A stretch of 64,000 nt of DNA from Micromonospora luteifusca. Its GTDB lineage: Bacteria; Actinomycetota; Actinomycetes; Mycobacteriales; Micromonosporaceae. The stretch covers positions 2,222,001 through 2,286,000 of the forward strand of contig NZ_JAFBBP010000001.1 in the NCBI RefSeq assembly GCF_016907275.1. The letters are read 5' to 3'. This document shows positions 43,803 to 51,224 of this stretch, in pieces. A program made the position numbers and the translations under genes. Positions within the stretch are counted from its first letter, which is position 1. Every line of letters begins with the position of its first letter. The notes under the pieces are model-generated. The model ran no database searches and was not told the DNA's origin. It was given only the letters and a program-made list of their open reading frames with translations.

Positions 43803-44537
43803 ATGTCGGTCTTCGACGATCCCGGCCTCTTCGGCCGGCTCTGGGCCGCCGGATACGACGACGGCGGCACCAACCCCGACCCGGCCCCCGCCGTCGACTT
43901 CCTGGCCGATCTGGCCGACGGGGGTCCGGTTCTCGAACTGGCGATCGGCACCGGCCGGGTCGCACTGCCGCTGGCCGAGCGCGGCCTCACCGTGCACGGC
44001 GTCGACGCGTCCGAGGAGATGCTCGCGCAACTGCGGGCGAAACCCGGAGGCGACCAGATCCCGGTCGTCGTCGCCGACATGGCGGACGTACCGGTGGCCG
44101 GTGAGTTCCGACTCGCGTACCTGGTCTTCAACACCCTGTTCAACCTGGTGGACGCCGAGCGGCAGGCGGACTGCTTCCGCAACGTCGCCCGGGTGCTGTC
44201 GCCCGGAGGCGCGTTCGTCATCGAGACGTTCGTGCCCGACCCGCGCAGCTTCGACTCGGACGAGCAGGTGCAGGTGCGTGCCGTGACCGAGGACTCCGCG
44301 ACGATCCGGCTGCACCGGTACGACCGGCCGGCGCAGCGGTTCATCCGGCAGACCATCACGTTCGACGCGGACGGTGTGCACCTGAAGCCGTTCGCCATGC
44401 GGTACGCCTGGCCGCACCAGATCGACGAGATGGCGCAGCAGGCAGGGCTCCGGCTCACCGAACGGTACGCCGACTGGCACCGGCGACCGTTCCAGGCCGA
44501 CAGCCCGTCGCACATCTCCGTCTACCGCGCGGAGTAA
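43803..44537 (+). CDS. Class I SAM-dependent methyltransferase
   Basis: A 244-residue methyltransferase with motif I VLELAIGTGRVALPLAERG near residue 43, acidic VHGVDASEEM, VVVADMADVPV and RVLSPGGAFVIETFVPD. The latter half contains the YDRPAQRFIRQTITFD beta segment common to this group. It differs from the 42454 enzyme by about one third of aligned positions by eye, so it is a related paralogue. CCGGAGG lies 6 bases before the ATG. The substrate is unknown. Confidence 0.88.
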   Translation: MSVFDDPGLFGRLWAAGYDDGGTNPDPAPAVDFLADLADGGPVLELAIGTGRVALPLAERGLTVHGVDASEEMLAQLRAKPGGDQIPVVVADMADVPVAGEFRLAYLVFNTLFNLVDAERQADCFRNVARVLSPGGAFVIETFVPDPRSFDSDEQVQVRAVTEDSATIRLHRYDRPAQRFIRQTITFDADGVHLKPFAMRYAWPHQIDEMAQQAGLRLTERYADWHRRPFQADSPSHISVYRAE

Positions 44538-44547
44538 CGGCGGTTGG

Positions 44548-44615
44548 TCGACTCCGGTTCCGGGAACCTGGGGTGTCAAGGCTGCCTTGCCCCGCCTTCG
44601 AGGAACCGGAGTCGA
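44548..44615. repeat. Long-range inverted repeat after methyltransferase gene
   Basis: Perfect 14-bp arms TCGACTCCGGTTCC (44548-44561) and GGAACCGGAGTCGA (44602-44615) with a 40-base spacer. A smaller palindrome GGTTCCGGGAACC is nested at 44556-44568. It could be a terminator or an operator for the MFS gene. Confidence 0.55.
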
Positions 44616-44644
44616 TCTCCGCCGCCCGGAAGTGAGATGCCGCC

Positions 44645-44752
44645 ATGAGCAGACGCGCCATCCAGGCAATCCTGGCCCTGTCGGTCGTCCTGATGCCGGT
44701 GATTCGAGCCCTCGCGCCCTCGGCTGATTCTGCTGGTAGCAGTAGGTGTTGA
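44645..44752 (+). CDS. Possible 35-residue hydrophobic peptide
   Basis: ATG at 44645 opens a frame reading MSRRAIQAILALSVVLMPVI then 15 more residues to a stop at 44752. The basic start and hydrophobic core resemble a signal or single membrane segment. GGAAGTGAG lies upstream at long spacing. It may be a small membrane peptide, or the signal-peptide end of a deleted exported protein. Weak support. Confidence 0.25.
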   Translation: MSRRAIQAILALSVVLMPVIRALAPSADSAGSSRC

Positions 44753-44784
44753 TCCGCAGGTCCCACACCGGGTGAGCTGACAGC

Positions 44785-46062
44785 ATGCCGGACGCCTCCC
44801 GATTCCCGCGCTCCTCGCCGTACTGGCCGGTGGTCAGTCACCCTCAACTCCGGCGCGTCCTGCCCGGGCTCGCCGTCTCCGCGTTGGGCGACGGCCTGGC
44901 GGTGGTCGCGGTCACCTGGCTCGCCATCCAACTCGCCCCGCACGATCAACGGGGCACCTGGATCGCGCTGGCCATGGCGGCGTACACGCTGCCCAGCGCG
45001 GCCGGGACCGTCGTCTTCGGCCGGCTGCTGCGTGGGCGTGGCGGCGCCCAACTCGCCGGGTGGGACGCCATCCTGCGGGCCACGGCGCTCGCGGCAATCC
45101 CCCTCGCCTACCTCCTCGGCGCACTCACCATCGGGCTGTACGTCGTCCTGCTGGCCGCGTCCGCATTGCTGCACTCGTGGGGTTCCGCCGGGCGTTTCAC
45201 CCTGATCGCCGAACTGCTGCCGCAGCGACACCACCTGCCGGCCAACGCCGTGCTCGCCAGCATCGCCGGGTTCGCCACCATCGTCGGTCCACCACTGGCG
45301 GGCCTCCTGATCGCCTGGGTTGGGCCGGTATGGGTCATCGCCATCGACGCCGCCACCTTCGCCGCGCTGGCCCTCACGTACCGTCTCGCCCTTCCCGCAC
45401 GCAAGAGCGACCACCGGCATGAGCCCGGCACCTCGCGGACCGCCGGCTTCGCCGTCATCCGCCGCAACCCCGCGTTGCTGGGCCTGCTGGTGCTGAGCCT
45501 CTGGTTCTTCTTCCTCTTCGGGCCGGTGTACGTGGCCATGCCGATCCACATCACCGACGACCTGCACGCCTCCGCGACGCTGCTCGGTGCCTACTACACC
45601 GCGTTCGGTGTCGGCGGTCTGGTCGGCGGTGTGGTCGCCGGCCAGCTACGTCGCTGGCCGTTGCGCGCCACCACCATCAGCATCGTCGTCGGGTTCGGCG
45701 TCGCCATGCTGCCGCTCGGCCTGGGAGCACCTGTCAGCCTGTCGCTGCCCGCCTTCGCCCTGGCGGGCCTGATCTGGGCACCGTACATGTCCACGTCGAT
45801 GGCGCTGTTCCAGCGCAGCACGTCCATCGCGCAGCTACCGGCGGTGCTCGCCGCGAACGGCGCCATCCTCGTGCTGGCGGTGCCCCTGGGCACCATGCTC
45901 GGCGGGCCACTGGTGGGTGCCATCGGCGCACGCCCGACGCTGCTGCTGTGCGCCATGGCGATCGTGGCCCTCGGCCTGACCGCCGGGGCAATCGCGATCT
46001 CCAGGCGGAGCTCGCGATTGCCCGGCGATGCGGCCGTCACCGAGGTCAGTGCCAGTCGCTGA
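44785..46062 (+). CDS. Major facilitator superfamily transporter
   Basis: A 425-residue MFS protein with about 12 membrane segments and a central cytoplasmic loop (LPARKSDHRHEPGTSRT, about 205-222). The first half shows VTWLAIQLAPHDQRGTWIALAMAAY, as in drug-efflux MFS members of the MFS_3/enterobactin-exporter group. Efflux of a small molecule is likely by family; the substrate is unknown. Its stop overlaps the convergent SRPBCC gene by 17 bases. Confidence 0.9.
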   Translation: MPDASRFPRSSPYWPVVSHPQLRRVLPGLAVSALGDGLAVVAVTWLAIQLAPHDQRGTWIALAMAAYTLPSAAGTVVFGRLLRGRGGAQLAGWDAILRATALAAIPLAYLLGALTIGLYVVLLAASALLHSWGSAGRFTLIAELLPQRHHLPANAVLASIAGFATIVGPPLAGLLIAWVGPVWVIAIDAATFAALALTYRLALPARKSDHRHEPGTSRTAGFAVIRRNPALLGLLVLSLWFFFLFGPVYVAMPIHITDDLHASATLLGAYYTAFGVGGLVGGVVAGQLRRWPLRATTISIVVGFGVAMLPLGLGAPVSLSLPAFALAGLIWAPYMSTSMALFQRSTSIAQLPAVLAANGAILVLAVPLGTMLGGPLVGAIGARPTLLLCAMAIVALGLTAGAIAISRRSSRLPGDAAVTEVSASR

Positions 46063-46489
46063 TCCGGACGTCGTCCGGAGCCGGTCGGCCGTGCCCGGTC
46101 TCCACCTGCTCCTTGAGGCTCATCAGGAACAGCGCCCACTTGGTGCTGCAGTGGTGCATGAACTCGACCGGCTCGCGCCAGCCCTGGTGCGCGAACTGGA
46201 CGATCGTGTACTCGCCGCGCTGGTCGAAACGCCAGTCGACCTCGGTGCCGACCCACTCCTCGGGGCCGTCGACGACGCGCCACCGCACCCGCCCGGCGGG
46301 GTTCAGCTCCAGGACCTCCATGTCGAAGCCGCCGGCATCGCCGAACCGGAAGGCCAACTGTCCACCGACTTCGCTCTTGCCCACCGTGTCGGTGGTCCAC
46401 CAGGCGGCGAGGCCCTCCGGCGTTGCCACCGCTCGGTAGACGTCGTCGAGCGGAGCGACGACGCCGACCCGGTGCAGGATGTCGACCAT
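46046..46489 (-). CDS. SRPBCC/AHSA1-type protein
   Basis: A 147-residue START/Bet v1-like fold protein of the AHSA1 group: VVAPLDDVYRAVATPEGLAAWWTTDTVG at the start, RVRWRVVDGP in the middle and YTIVQFAHQGWREPVEFMHHCSTKWALFLMSLK at the end. Such proteins bind hydrophobic small molecules in a deep cavity. Last of a three-gene unit with an ArsR-type regulator and a second SRPBCC gene. Confidence 0.88.
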   Translation of the reverse strand: MVDILHRVGVVAPLDDVYRAVATPEGLAAWWTTDTVGKSEVGGQLAFRFGDAGGFDMEVLELNPAGRVRWRVVDGPEEWVGTEVDWRFDQRGEYTIVQFAHQGWREPVEFMHHCSTKWALFLMSLKEQVETGHGRPAPDDVRISDWH

Positions 46490-46491
46490 TC

Positions 46492-46842
46492 TCAGTCTCC
46501 TTCGTCGTTGGTGCGGGTGCGTTCGATCGCCTCGGCGATCCGCTTGATCCGGCGCAGTCGGGCGTCCCAGGTGGAGCCGACCGCCGACAACTGGGCGACC
46601 GCGCGGGCGAGTTGCGCCTCGTCCACCTGGTAATGACGCTCGCGACCGGCCGGCTCGGCGTGGATCAGCCCAACCCGGTCGAGGACCGCCAGGTGCTTCG
46701 AGACGGCCTGACGGGTGACGGGTAACCGCCTGCTCAACGAGGTGGCTGTGCCCGGCCCGTCAGAGAGAAGAAGATCGATCATCGTACGTCGAATCGGGTC
46801 GCCGATCGCCGACCACAACTCGTCGTCGACCACCGTGCTCAC
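46492..46842 (-). CDS. ArsR-type winged-helix regulator
   Basis: A 116-residue regulator with the ArsR fold: LWSAIGDPIRRTMIDLLLSDGPGTATSLSRRLPVTRQAVSKHLAVLDRVGLIHAEPAGRERHYQVD. No Cys metal site is visible, consistent with the subgroup that is fused to or paired with SRPBCC proteins and senses organic ligands. GTG at 46842 overlaps the upstream SRPBCC stop (GTGA). Two GCAAC-GTTGC palindromes upstream of the operon are its probable operators. Confidence 0.9.
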   Translation of the reverse strand: MSTVVDDELWSAIGDPIRRTMIDLLLSDGPGTATSLSRRLPVTRQAVSKHLAVLDRVGLIHAEPAGRERHYQVDEAQLARAVAQLSAVGSTWDARLRRIKRIAEAIERTRTNDEGD

Positions 46843-47297
46843 GGGGTCGCGACCAGCCGCGCAACGTACGCGCCCAGCCGGGGCATGTAGTGGTCCCAAC
46901 CGTTCTCGTGGTCGCGGTACTGCTCCTCCAGGACGGCGACCTCCCAACCCAGCTCACGGAATCCGGTCTCGGTCATCCGGACCAAGGTCCCCGCGCCGCT
47001 GGGCGCCAGGTCAAAGGTGACGAACAGCGCCTGCCCGCTCCGGTCCGGCTCGGTGAAGCACCACCGGAAGGAGAACCGCTTCGGCGGGTCGACCTCGACG
47101 ACGGCGAGCGCGACGGTCTTCGTCTCACCGGTGTCAGCGTCGCGCCACACCAGCTCGCCGGGCGCGCCGGCGACCGACTCGAACCGCGCGTCGTCGGGCC
47201 ACCACTCCCGCATGTGCTCGGGTTGGCTGACCACCTCGAAGACGACCTCGGGTGACGCGTTGACGTGGATGTCGCGTTCGATCGTTCCCTGTTCCAT
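46839..47297 (-). CDS. SRPBCC/AHSA1-type protein (operon first gene)
   Basis: A 152-residue AHSA1-like protein (IERDIHVNASPEVVFEVVSQPEHMREWWPDDARF..., LRMTETGFRELGW-like VRMTETGFRELGWEVAVLEEQY near the end). It is the first gene of the SRPBCC-ArsR-SRPBCC unit. The ATG at 47297 is preferred over a start six codons earlier, since it begins the family-like sequence and has AGGTTG upstream. The function is probably ligand binding, not defined further. Confidence 0.88.
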   Translation of the reverse strand: MEQGTIERDIHVNASPEVVFEVVSQPEHMREWWPDDARFESVAGAPGELVWRDADTGETKTVALAVVEVDPPKRFSFRWCFTEPDRSGQALFVTFDLAPSGAGTLVRMTETGFRELGWEVAVLEEQYRDHENGWDHYMPRLGAYVARLVATP

Positions 47298-47311
47298 GCT
47301 CACAACCTTTC

Positions 47312-47370
47312 GCAACCTTTGGTTGCACTTAACCTACGACGTCCGCGGCCTATGCGCAACCTTTCGTTGC
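47312..47370 (-). promoter_or_regulatory. Paired GCAAC-N5-GTTGC operators of the ArsR unit
   Basis: Two near-identical 15-bp palindromes, GCAACCTTTGGTTGC (47312-47326) and GCAACCTTTCGTTGC (47356-47370), have centres 44 bases apart, close to four helical turns. They lie between the first SRPBCC ATG and the divergent VOC gene. An additional half site (CACAACCTTTCGCAAC) abuts the first. They are best explained as ArsR binding sites controlling one or both directions. Confidence 0.7.
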
Positions 47371-47411
47371 AGATCGCGATCTCGTCGTACCCGGGCCGCA
47401 CAATGCCGCGT

Positions 47412-47786
47412 ATGTCTGAGCCCTCTCCGCACCGGCACCATGCCATCGACTACGTCGAGCTCACGGTCAACGACCTCGTCGAGGCCAAGCGCTTCTACGC
47501 CGACGCGTTCGGCTGGCAGTTCAACGACTACGGGCCGGGATACTCCGGCATCCGGAGTCCCCACGGCGACGCCGCTCCGGAGGTGGGCGGCCTCCGCCTG
47601 GACCAGGACGTCCGGTCCGGCGGGCCACTGATCCTGCTCTACTCAAGCGACTTGGACCGGTCCGTGCAGGCCGTGAAGGACGCCGGCGGCCAGGTGGTGA
47701 ACGGTCCCTACGACTTCCCCGGGGGCCGCCGGTTCCAGTTCACCGACCCCAGCGGCAATGAGCTGGGCGTCTGGGCCGAACAGTAG
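47412..47786 (+). CDS. VOC-family protein
   Basis: A 124-residue vicinal-oxygen-chelate protein of the 27 kDa antigen Cfp30B-like/glyoxalase type: HAIDYVELTVNDLVEAKRFYADAFGWQFNDYGPGYSGI, then PLILLYSSDLDRSVQAVKDAGGQVV and FQFTDPSGNELGVWAE. Probable metal ligands are the early Glu (YVELTV) and the late Glu (NELGVW). The ATG at 47412 was chosen; an ATG three codons earlier is possible. Divergent from the ArsR unit and 42 bases from the second ArsR-type palindrome, so possibly co-regulated. Confidence 0.88.
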   Translation: MSEPSPHRHHAIDYVELTVNDLVEAKRFYADAFGWQFNDYGPGYSGIRSPHGDAAPEVGGLRLDQDVRSGGPLILLYSSDLDRSVQAVKDAGGQVVNGPYDFPGGRRFQFTDPSGNELGVWAEQ

Positions 47787-47802
47787 GGGCGCGACCCCGC
47801 GT

Positions 47803-47832
47803 CAAGATCGTGCTCGATCATGGATGCGGTGG
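47803..47832. repeat. Solo arm related to family B
   Basis: Thirty bases starting CAAGATCGTGCTCGATCATGG match the left arm of the 32351 palindrome at 24 of 30 positions with no gap. No second arm is seen nearby. It lies in the 79-base gap between the VOC and nucleotidyltransferase genes. Confidence 0.5.
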
Positions 47833-47865
47833 TGTTCGGGTGTTGATCTCCGGCAGAGTGAGCCC

Positions 47866-48696
47866 ATGGGCGGAAGAGGATTGGACGTCGAGGGGTCGAT
47901 CGCGCGCGAAGGTGCGTTGAGTCGGGTCCAGGGCGCCTTCGTCGATGTTGTCGACGCGGCACGCACGCGGATAACCGAGTCCTTCGGCGCCGCGGGCCAG
48001 GGCGCGGACGGCGGCGGCCGACTGCACAGCGCCTACATCTACGGCAGCATCCCGCGTGGCACCGCCATTTCCGGAGTTTCTGATCTCGACCTGCTTCTTG
48101 CCCTGAACACCGAACCGACCGAGGCCGACCGGGCAGACGCCAAGAGCATCGAGCAGGCCCTCGACCGTTCCTTCGCACAGATCGACGGTGTGGGCATCCT
48201 GCTGTTCAGTGCACGTACCCTGCTCAGCGAGCTGGAACGTCACGACCTCGGCTTCTTCGTCGCCTGCCTGTGCACCCCACTGCTGGGCGACGACCTTGCC
48301 GACCATCTCCCCCGTTACCGGCCAACTCCCTTGCTGGCCCGCGAGACAAACGGCGACCTGTCACTTGCGCTCCCGGGTTGGCGGAGCCAAGCGGCCGAAG
48401 CGAACACCGACAATCAACGCAAGGCCCTCAGCCGGCTCGTCGCTCGTCGCATTGTCCGAACGGGATTTACCCTGATCATGCCTCGCTGGGGAGGCTGGAC
48501 AAGCGACCTCGGCGAATCCGCTGAGGCGTTCGGGTTCTACTACCCGGAACGTGCCGGGCAGATGAGCAGAGCTGCCACCACCGGCCGTACGCCGTCGCCA
48601 ACTCCTGCCGTGCTGCGCGAGCTCATCGACGACCTTGGCCCCTGGCTCGCGGCAGAATACGCAGCCGTACATGGCGAGAAGACCCTCCGCCCCTGA
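47866..48696 (+). CDS. Nucleotidyltransferase-domain protein
   Basis: A 276-residue protein with the polymerase-beta/MNT nucleotidyltransferase signature GSIPRGTAISGVSDLDLLLAL near residue 62-82 and a probable third acidic residue in QIDGVGILLF. The C-terminal half (about 140-276) is helical with no recognised domain. Candidates are an antibiotic or protein nucleotidyltransferase, or the catalytic half of a toxin-antitoxin-like pair, but no partner of the HEPN type is adjacent. Codon use is slightly less GC-biased than neighbours, which may indicate transfer. Confidence 0.75.
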   Translation: MGGRGLDVEGSIAREGALSRVQGAFVDVVDAARTRITESFGAAGQGADGGGRLHSAYIYGSIPRGTAISGVSDLDLLLALNTEPTEADRADAKSIEQALDRSFAQIDGVGILLFSARTLLSELERHDLGFFVACLCTPLLGDDLADHLPRYRPTPLLARETNGDLSLALPGWRSQAAEANTDNQRKALSRLVARRIVRTGFTLIMPRWGGWTSDLGESAEAFGFYYPERAGQMSRAATTGRTPSPTPAVLRELIDDLGPWLAAEYAAVHGEKTLRP

Positions 48697-48765
48697 CGCT
48701 GCGAGGTGCCAAAGGTCCGACATAGCCAACGTCAGCGGCGCGCCTCACGGCACGTGCCGACGTTT

Positions 48766-49146
48766 CTATCGGAGGTCCTCGCCGCTCAGCACGACACAAC
48801 CGAACATGTCGCTGAGGACAGCTCGCTGGTGGTCGGTCAACGGGTTCACGAAGACCGCGACGCCGACTCCGTACGCCCGGCACGCATCGGCGACCTCACG
48901 CGCCTTGCCGGGGCTGAGCAACGTCCGTCGCGAGAACGGAGTGGTCATCTTGTCCACACCGCCGGAAGAGACGCCCCGCCGCTGAACATGCCGGCTCACC
49001 ACGTGGCCACCCCGGGCTTCCACTGAGGTGGCCAGAAGATCGATCTTGCCGGCGAACTCCTTGTCCCTGGCCGAAAACAGACCCACCAACGCCACGTCGA
49101 CGCCTGCCAGCACCGCGCTCGATGTCCCGACCCGATCTCGGCTCAC
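48766..49146 (-). CDS. Free-standing HflX N-terminal-domain-like protein
   Basis: A 126-residue protein that aligns by eye to the N-terminal nucleotide-binding domain of the ribosome-splitting GTPase HflX. The common features are LLATSVEARGGHVVSRHVQRRGV, LSPGKAREVADACRAYGVGVAVFVNPL and LTDHQRAVLSDMFGCVVLSGEDL, where full HflX has VQxR, GxGKxxEL and LxxxQxxNLEK. It stops where HflX would continue into the coiled linker and G domain, and no GTPase motif follows. It may be an independent regulatory domain or a stable truncation. GTG start; convergent with the nucleotidyltransferase gene. Confidence 0.6.
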   Translation of the reverse strand: MSRDRVGTSSAVLAGVDVALVGLFSARDKEFAGKIDLLATSVEARGGHVVSRHVQRRGVSSGGVDKMTTPFSRRTLLSPGKAREVADACRAYGVGVAVFVNPLTDHQRAVLSDMFGCVVLSGEDLR

Positions 49147-49242
49147 TGCGTAATGATGTCGAACAGGCCGTCCGCCGATGGGCGCTGACGAAGGCCTTCG
49201 CTACCCATGACGAATGACCTGATAGAACGTCTCACGCTCCGG

Positions 49243-50016
49243 TCACAGCCGCCGGACGCGCAGCACGCCGGTCAGCATCGGCAGGGTGAACTCACCCTGG
49301 GCCGTTTCGGGCCTGTTCCCGAGGAAGGCGCGGATGCCACCGAGGGCGGCCTCGCGGTCCGAATCTGCCATGACCAGCATCCCTGCCCGCGTCGCGAGTG
49401 TCGCGACGAGGGAGTCGGCGGTCCGGCGCTGCCCGTGGGGGAACTCGGCCTGCTCCCGTGCACCGAACCGGGCGACCAGGCCAGGGCTGGGAACGAGCAG
49501 GTCCGCCGTCGCCGCGCGCCAACTACTCAACGTGTCACGGGGGCCGATGGCCGCGCTCCCGCTGACCCGTTCGAGCTCGCCGATCCAGTCGATCCGGTCG
49601 TCCATGACGTTCCACAGACCAGCCAGGGTGCCTTCGGGTGCGAGCACTCTGGTGATTTCCGCCCCCGCGACGGCCATGTCGAACCAGTGCAGCGCATTAC
49701 CGGCCAGCACGGCATCGACGGAGGCGTCCGGCAACGGGATCGCCTCGGCGCTCCCCGGCAGGGCACGGACGGCCGGCAACGCGCGGCGCAGCTCGGTGAG
49801 CATCGCCGGGTCGGGTTCGACCGCGACAACGTCTGCACCAAGTGCGACCAGCGTGGCGGACAACTTGCCGGTGCCAGCGCCAAGATCGAGAATTCGCGGG
49901 CCGGGCGCGAGCTCAAGCGCCCAGCGCACCGCGGCCTCCGCATAGTCCGGGCGGTGCTCGGCGTATGCGGTCGCGGCCGCACCGAACGATGAACTGAGCC
50001 GCAGGCGTTCCTCCAC
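49243..50016 (-). CDS. Class I SAM-dependent methyltransferase
   Basis: A 257-residue methyltransferase of the UbiE/SmtA-like group: opening FGAAATAYAEHRPDYAEAAVRWAL, motif I ILDLGAGTGKLSATLVALGADVVAVEPD near 42-65, then AEAIPLPDASVDAVLAGNALHWFD and RVLAPEGTLAGLWNVMDD. This pattern is common in actinobacterial small-molecule methyltransferases. Single gene; the substrate is unknown. The 96 bases downstream (49147-49242) show no gene. Confidence 0.9.
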   Translation of the reverse strand: MEERLRLSSSFGAAATAYAEHRPDYAEAAVRWALELAPGPRILDLGAGTGKLSATLVALGADVVAVEPDPAMLTELRRALPAVRALPGSAEAIPLPDASVDAVLAGNALHWFDMAVAGAEITRVLAPEGTLAGLWNVMDDRIDWIGELERVSGSAAIGPRDTLSSWRAATADLLVPSPGLVARFGAREQAEFPHGQRRTADSLVATLATRAGMLVMADSDREAALGGIRAFLGNRPETAQGEFTLPMLTGVLRVRRL

Positions 50017-50104
50017 GCGGCCACCCTATCGTCGCGCCACCCCCAATTGGGGGCGGTCAATCCGGCGAGGGCGGAGATACCGACTCTGGAGTGGCGTTGG
50101 AAGA

Positions 50105-50839
50105 TCAGTTCGTCTCACCGGAACAGCAGGAGCAGCCGGGCTCGCACCCGCAGGCGTCGGGGCTCTCACCGTCAACGGCGAGTGAGGTCGAGCCGTTGGC
50201 GGGCATCGCGCAGCAGGTGTCCCCGCGCCACGCCTCGCGTCCTTCCTTGACCGCCACCACAGCGATGACGAGCGCCGCCACGGGGTCGGCCCAGGACCAG
50301 CCGAACAGGCTGTTGAGACCCAGGCCGACGAGCACCACGGCCGACAGGTAGGTACAGAGCAGGGTTTGCTTGGAGTCAGCCACCGCCGATCGAGAACCCA
50401 ACTCACGCCCGGTTCGACGCTGAGCGTAGGACAGCACCGGCATGATGAGCAGCGACAGGGCAGCCAGGACCAGGCCGACAGTGGAGTGCTCGGCCTCTCC
50501 GCTGCCGGCCAGCGCACGAACCGATTCCACGGTGACGTACGCGGCCAGCGCGAAGAACGACACCGCAATGATCCGCAGTGCGACCTTTTCCCGCGCCTCA
50601 GGGTCACGGCCGGCGAACTGCCACGCGACCGCCGCCGCTGAGGACACCTCGATCACCGAATCCAGACCGAAGCCGATCAAGGCAGTAGAGGATGCAGCGG
50701 CACCGGCCGTGATCGCCACTACCGCCTCGATCACGTTGTAGGTGATCGTCGCAGCCACCAGGAGCCGCACCCGCCGAGCGAGGACACCACGCCGAGCCGC
50801 GGGGCTGCCGGACTGGATTTGCAGCAGAGGGGCGGACAT
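50105..50839 (-). CDS. Cation diffusion facilitator family heavy-metal exporter
   Basis: A 244-residue integral membrane exporter with six helices. ITYNVIEAVVAITAGAAASSTALIGFGLDSVIEVSS holds the GLDS-type metal site in the second membrane segment, and YLSAVVLVGLGLNSLFGWSWADPVAALV its partner. The C-terminal tail is Cys-rich (CCAMP... then CGCEPGCSCCSG), a likely soft-metal binding site. The ATG overlaps the CmtR-like stop (TGATG), so sensor and pump form one unit that would expel Cd, Pb or a similar ion. Confidence 0.9.
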   Translation of the reverse strand: MSAPLLQIQSGSPAARRGVLARRVRLLVAATITYNVIEAVVAITAGAAASSTALIGFGLDSVIEVSSAAAVAWQFAGRDPEAREKVALRIIAVSFFALAAYVTVESVRALAGSGEAEHSTVGLVLAALSLLIMPVLSYAQRRTGRELGSRSAVADSKQTLLCTYLSAVVLVGLGLNSLFGWSWADPVAALVIAVVAVKEGREAWRGDTCCAMPANGSTSLAVDGESPDACGCEPGCSCCSGETN

Positions 50840-51168
50840 CAGCAGCACCCCTTCTCATCGGCATCCGCGCACGCCGTCGGGTCAACTGTCAGGACCAGAT
50901 TCAGCAGGTCACCGAGAGCGTGTGCGAGCCGAGCATCGGTCAGCTCGTAGCGCGTCCGCCGCCCCTCGGGCACCGCCACGACCAGGCCACAGCCGCGTAG
51001 GCAGGCAAGGTGGTTGGACAGGTTCTGACGCGTCGTGCCGAGCAGGTCAGCAAGGTCCGCCGGATAAGCGGGGGCATCGCGCAGCGCCAGGAGCAACCGC
51101 GCTCGAATGGGATCAGACAGTGCATGGCCGAACCGTGCAAGCACCTGCCCGTACGTCAAGGTCTCCAT
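50839..51168 (-). CDS. cmtR: CmtR-like Cd/Pb-sensing ArsR-SmtB repressor
   Basis: A 109-residue metalloregulator. The DNA-binding core has LADLLGTTRQNLSNHLACLRGCGLVVAVPEGRRTRYEL, where the paired Cys in HLACLRGC occupy the alpha-4C position known from mycobacterial CmtR. A C-terminal Cys cluster (TACADADEKGCC) can supply the third ligand. In the known system metal binding releases DNA. It is followed directly by a Cys-rich cation exporter and preceded by a perfect palindrome, so regulation of its own operon is expected. Confidence 0.85.
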   Translation of the reverse strand: METLTYGQVLARFGHALSDPIRARLLLALRDAPAYPADLADLLGTTRQNLSNHLACLRGCGLVVAVPEGRRTRYELTDARLAHALGDLLNLVLTVDPTACADADEKGCC

Positions 51169-51176
51169 CCGCCGAC

Positions 51177-51196
51177 AATACAGCTTTCGCTGTATT
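51177..51196. promoter_or_regulatory. Palindromic operator of the cmtR unit
   Basis: AATACAGC-TTTC-GCTGTATT, perfect 8-bp arms, centred about 18 bases upstream of the cmtR ATG. AT-rich in an otherwise GC-rich region. A degenerate half repeat (CAGCTGTACAG) follows at 51203. Confidence 0.75.
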
Positions 51197-51224
51197 CAGC
51201 GTCAGCTGTACAGTGCTGCTGCCA

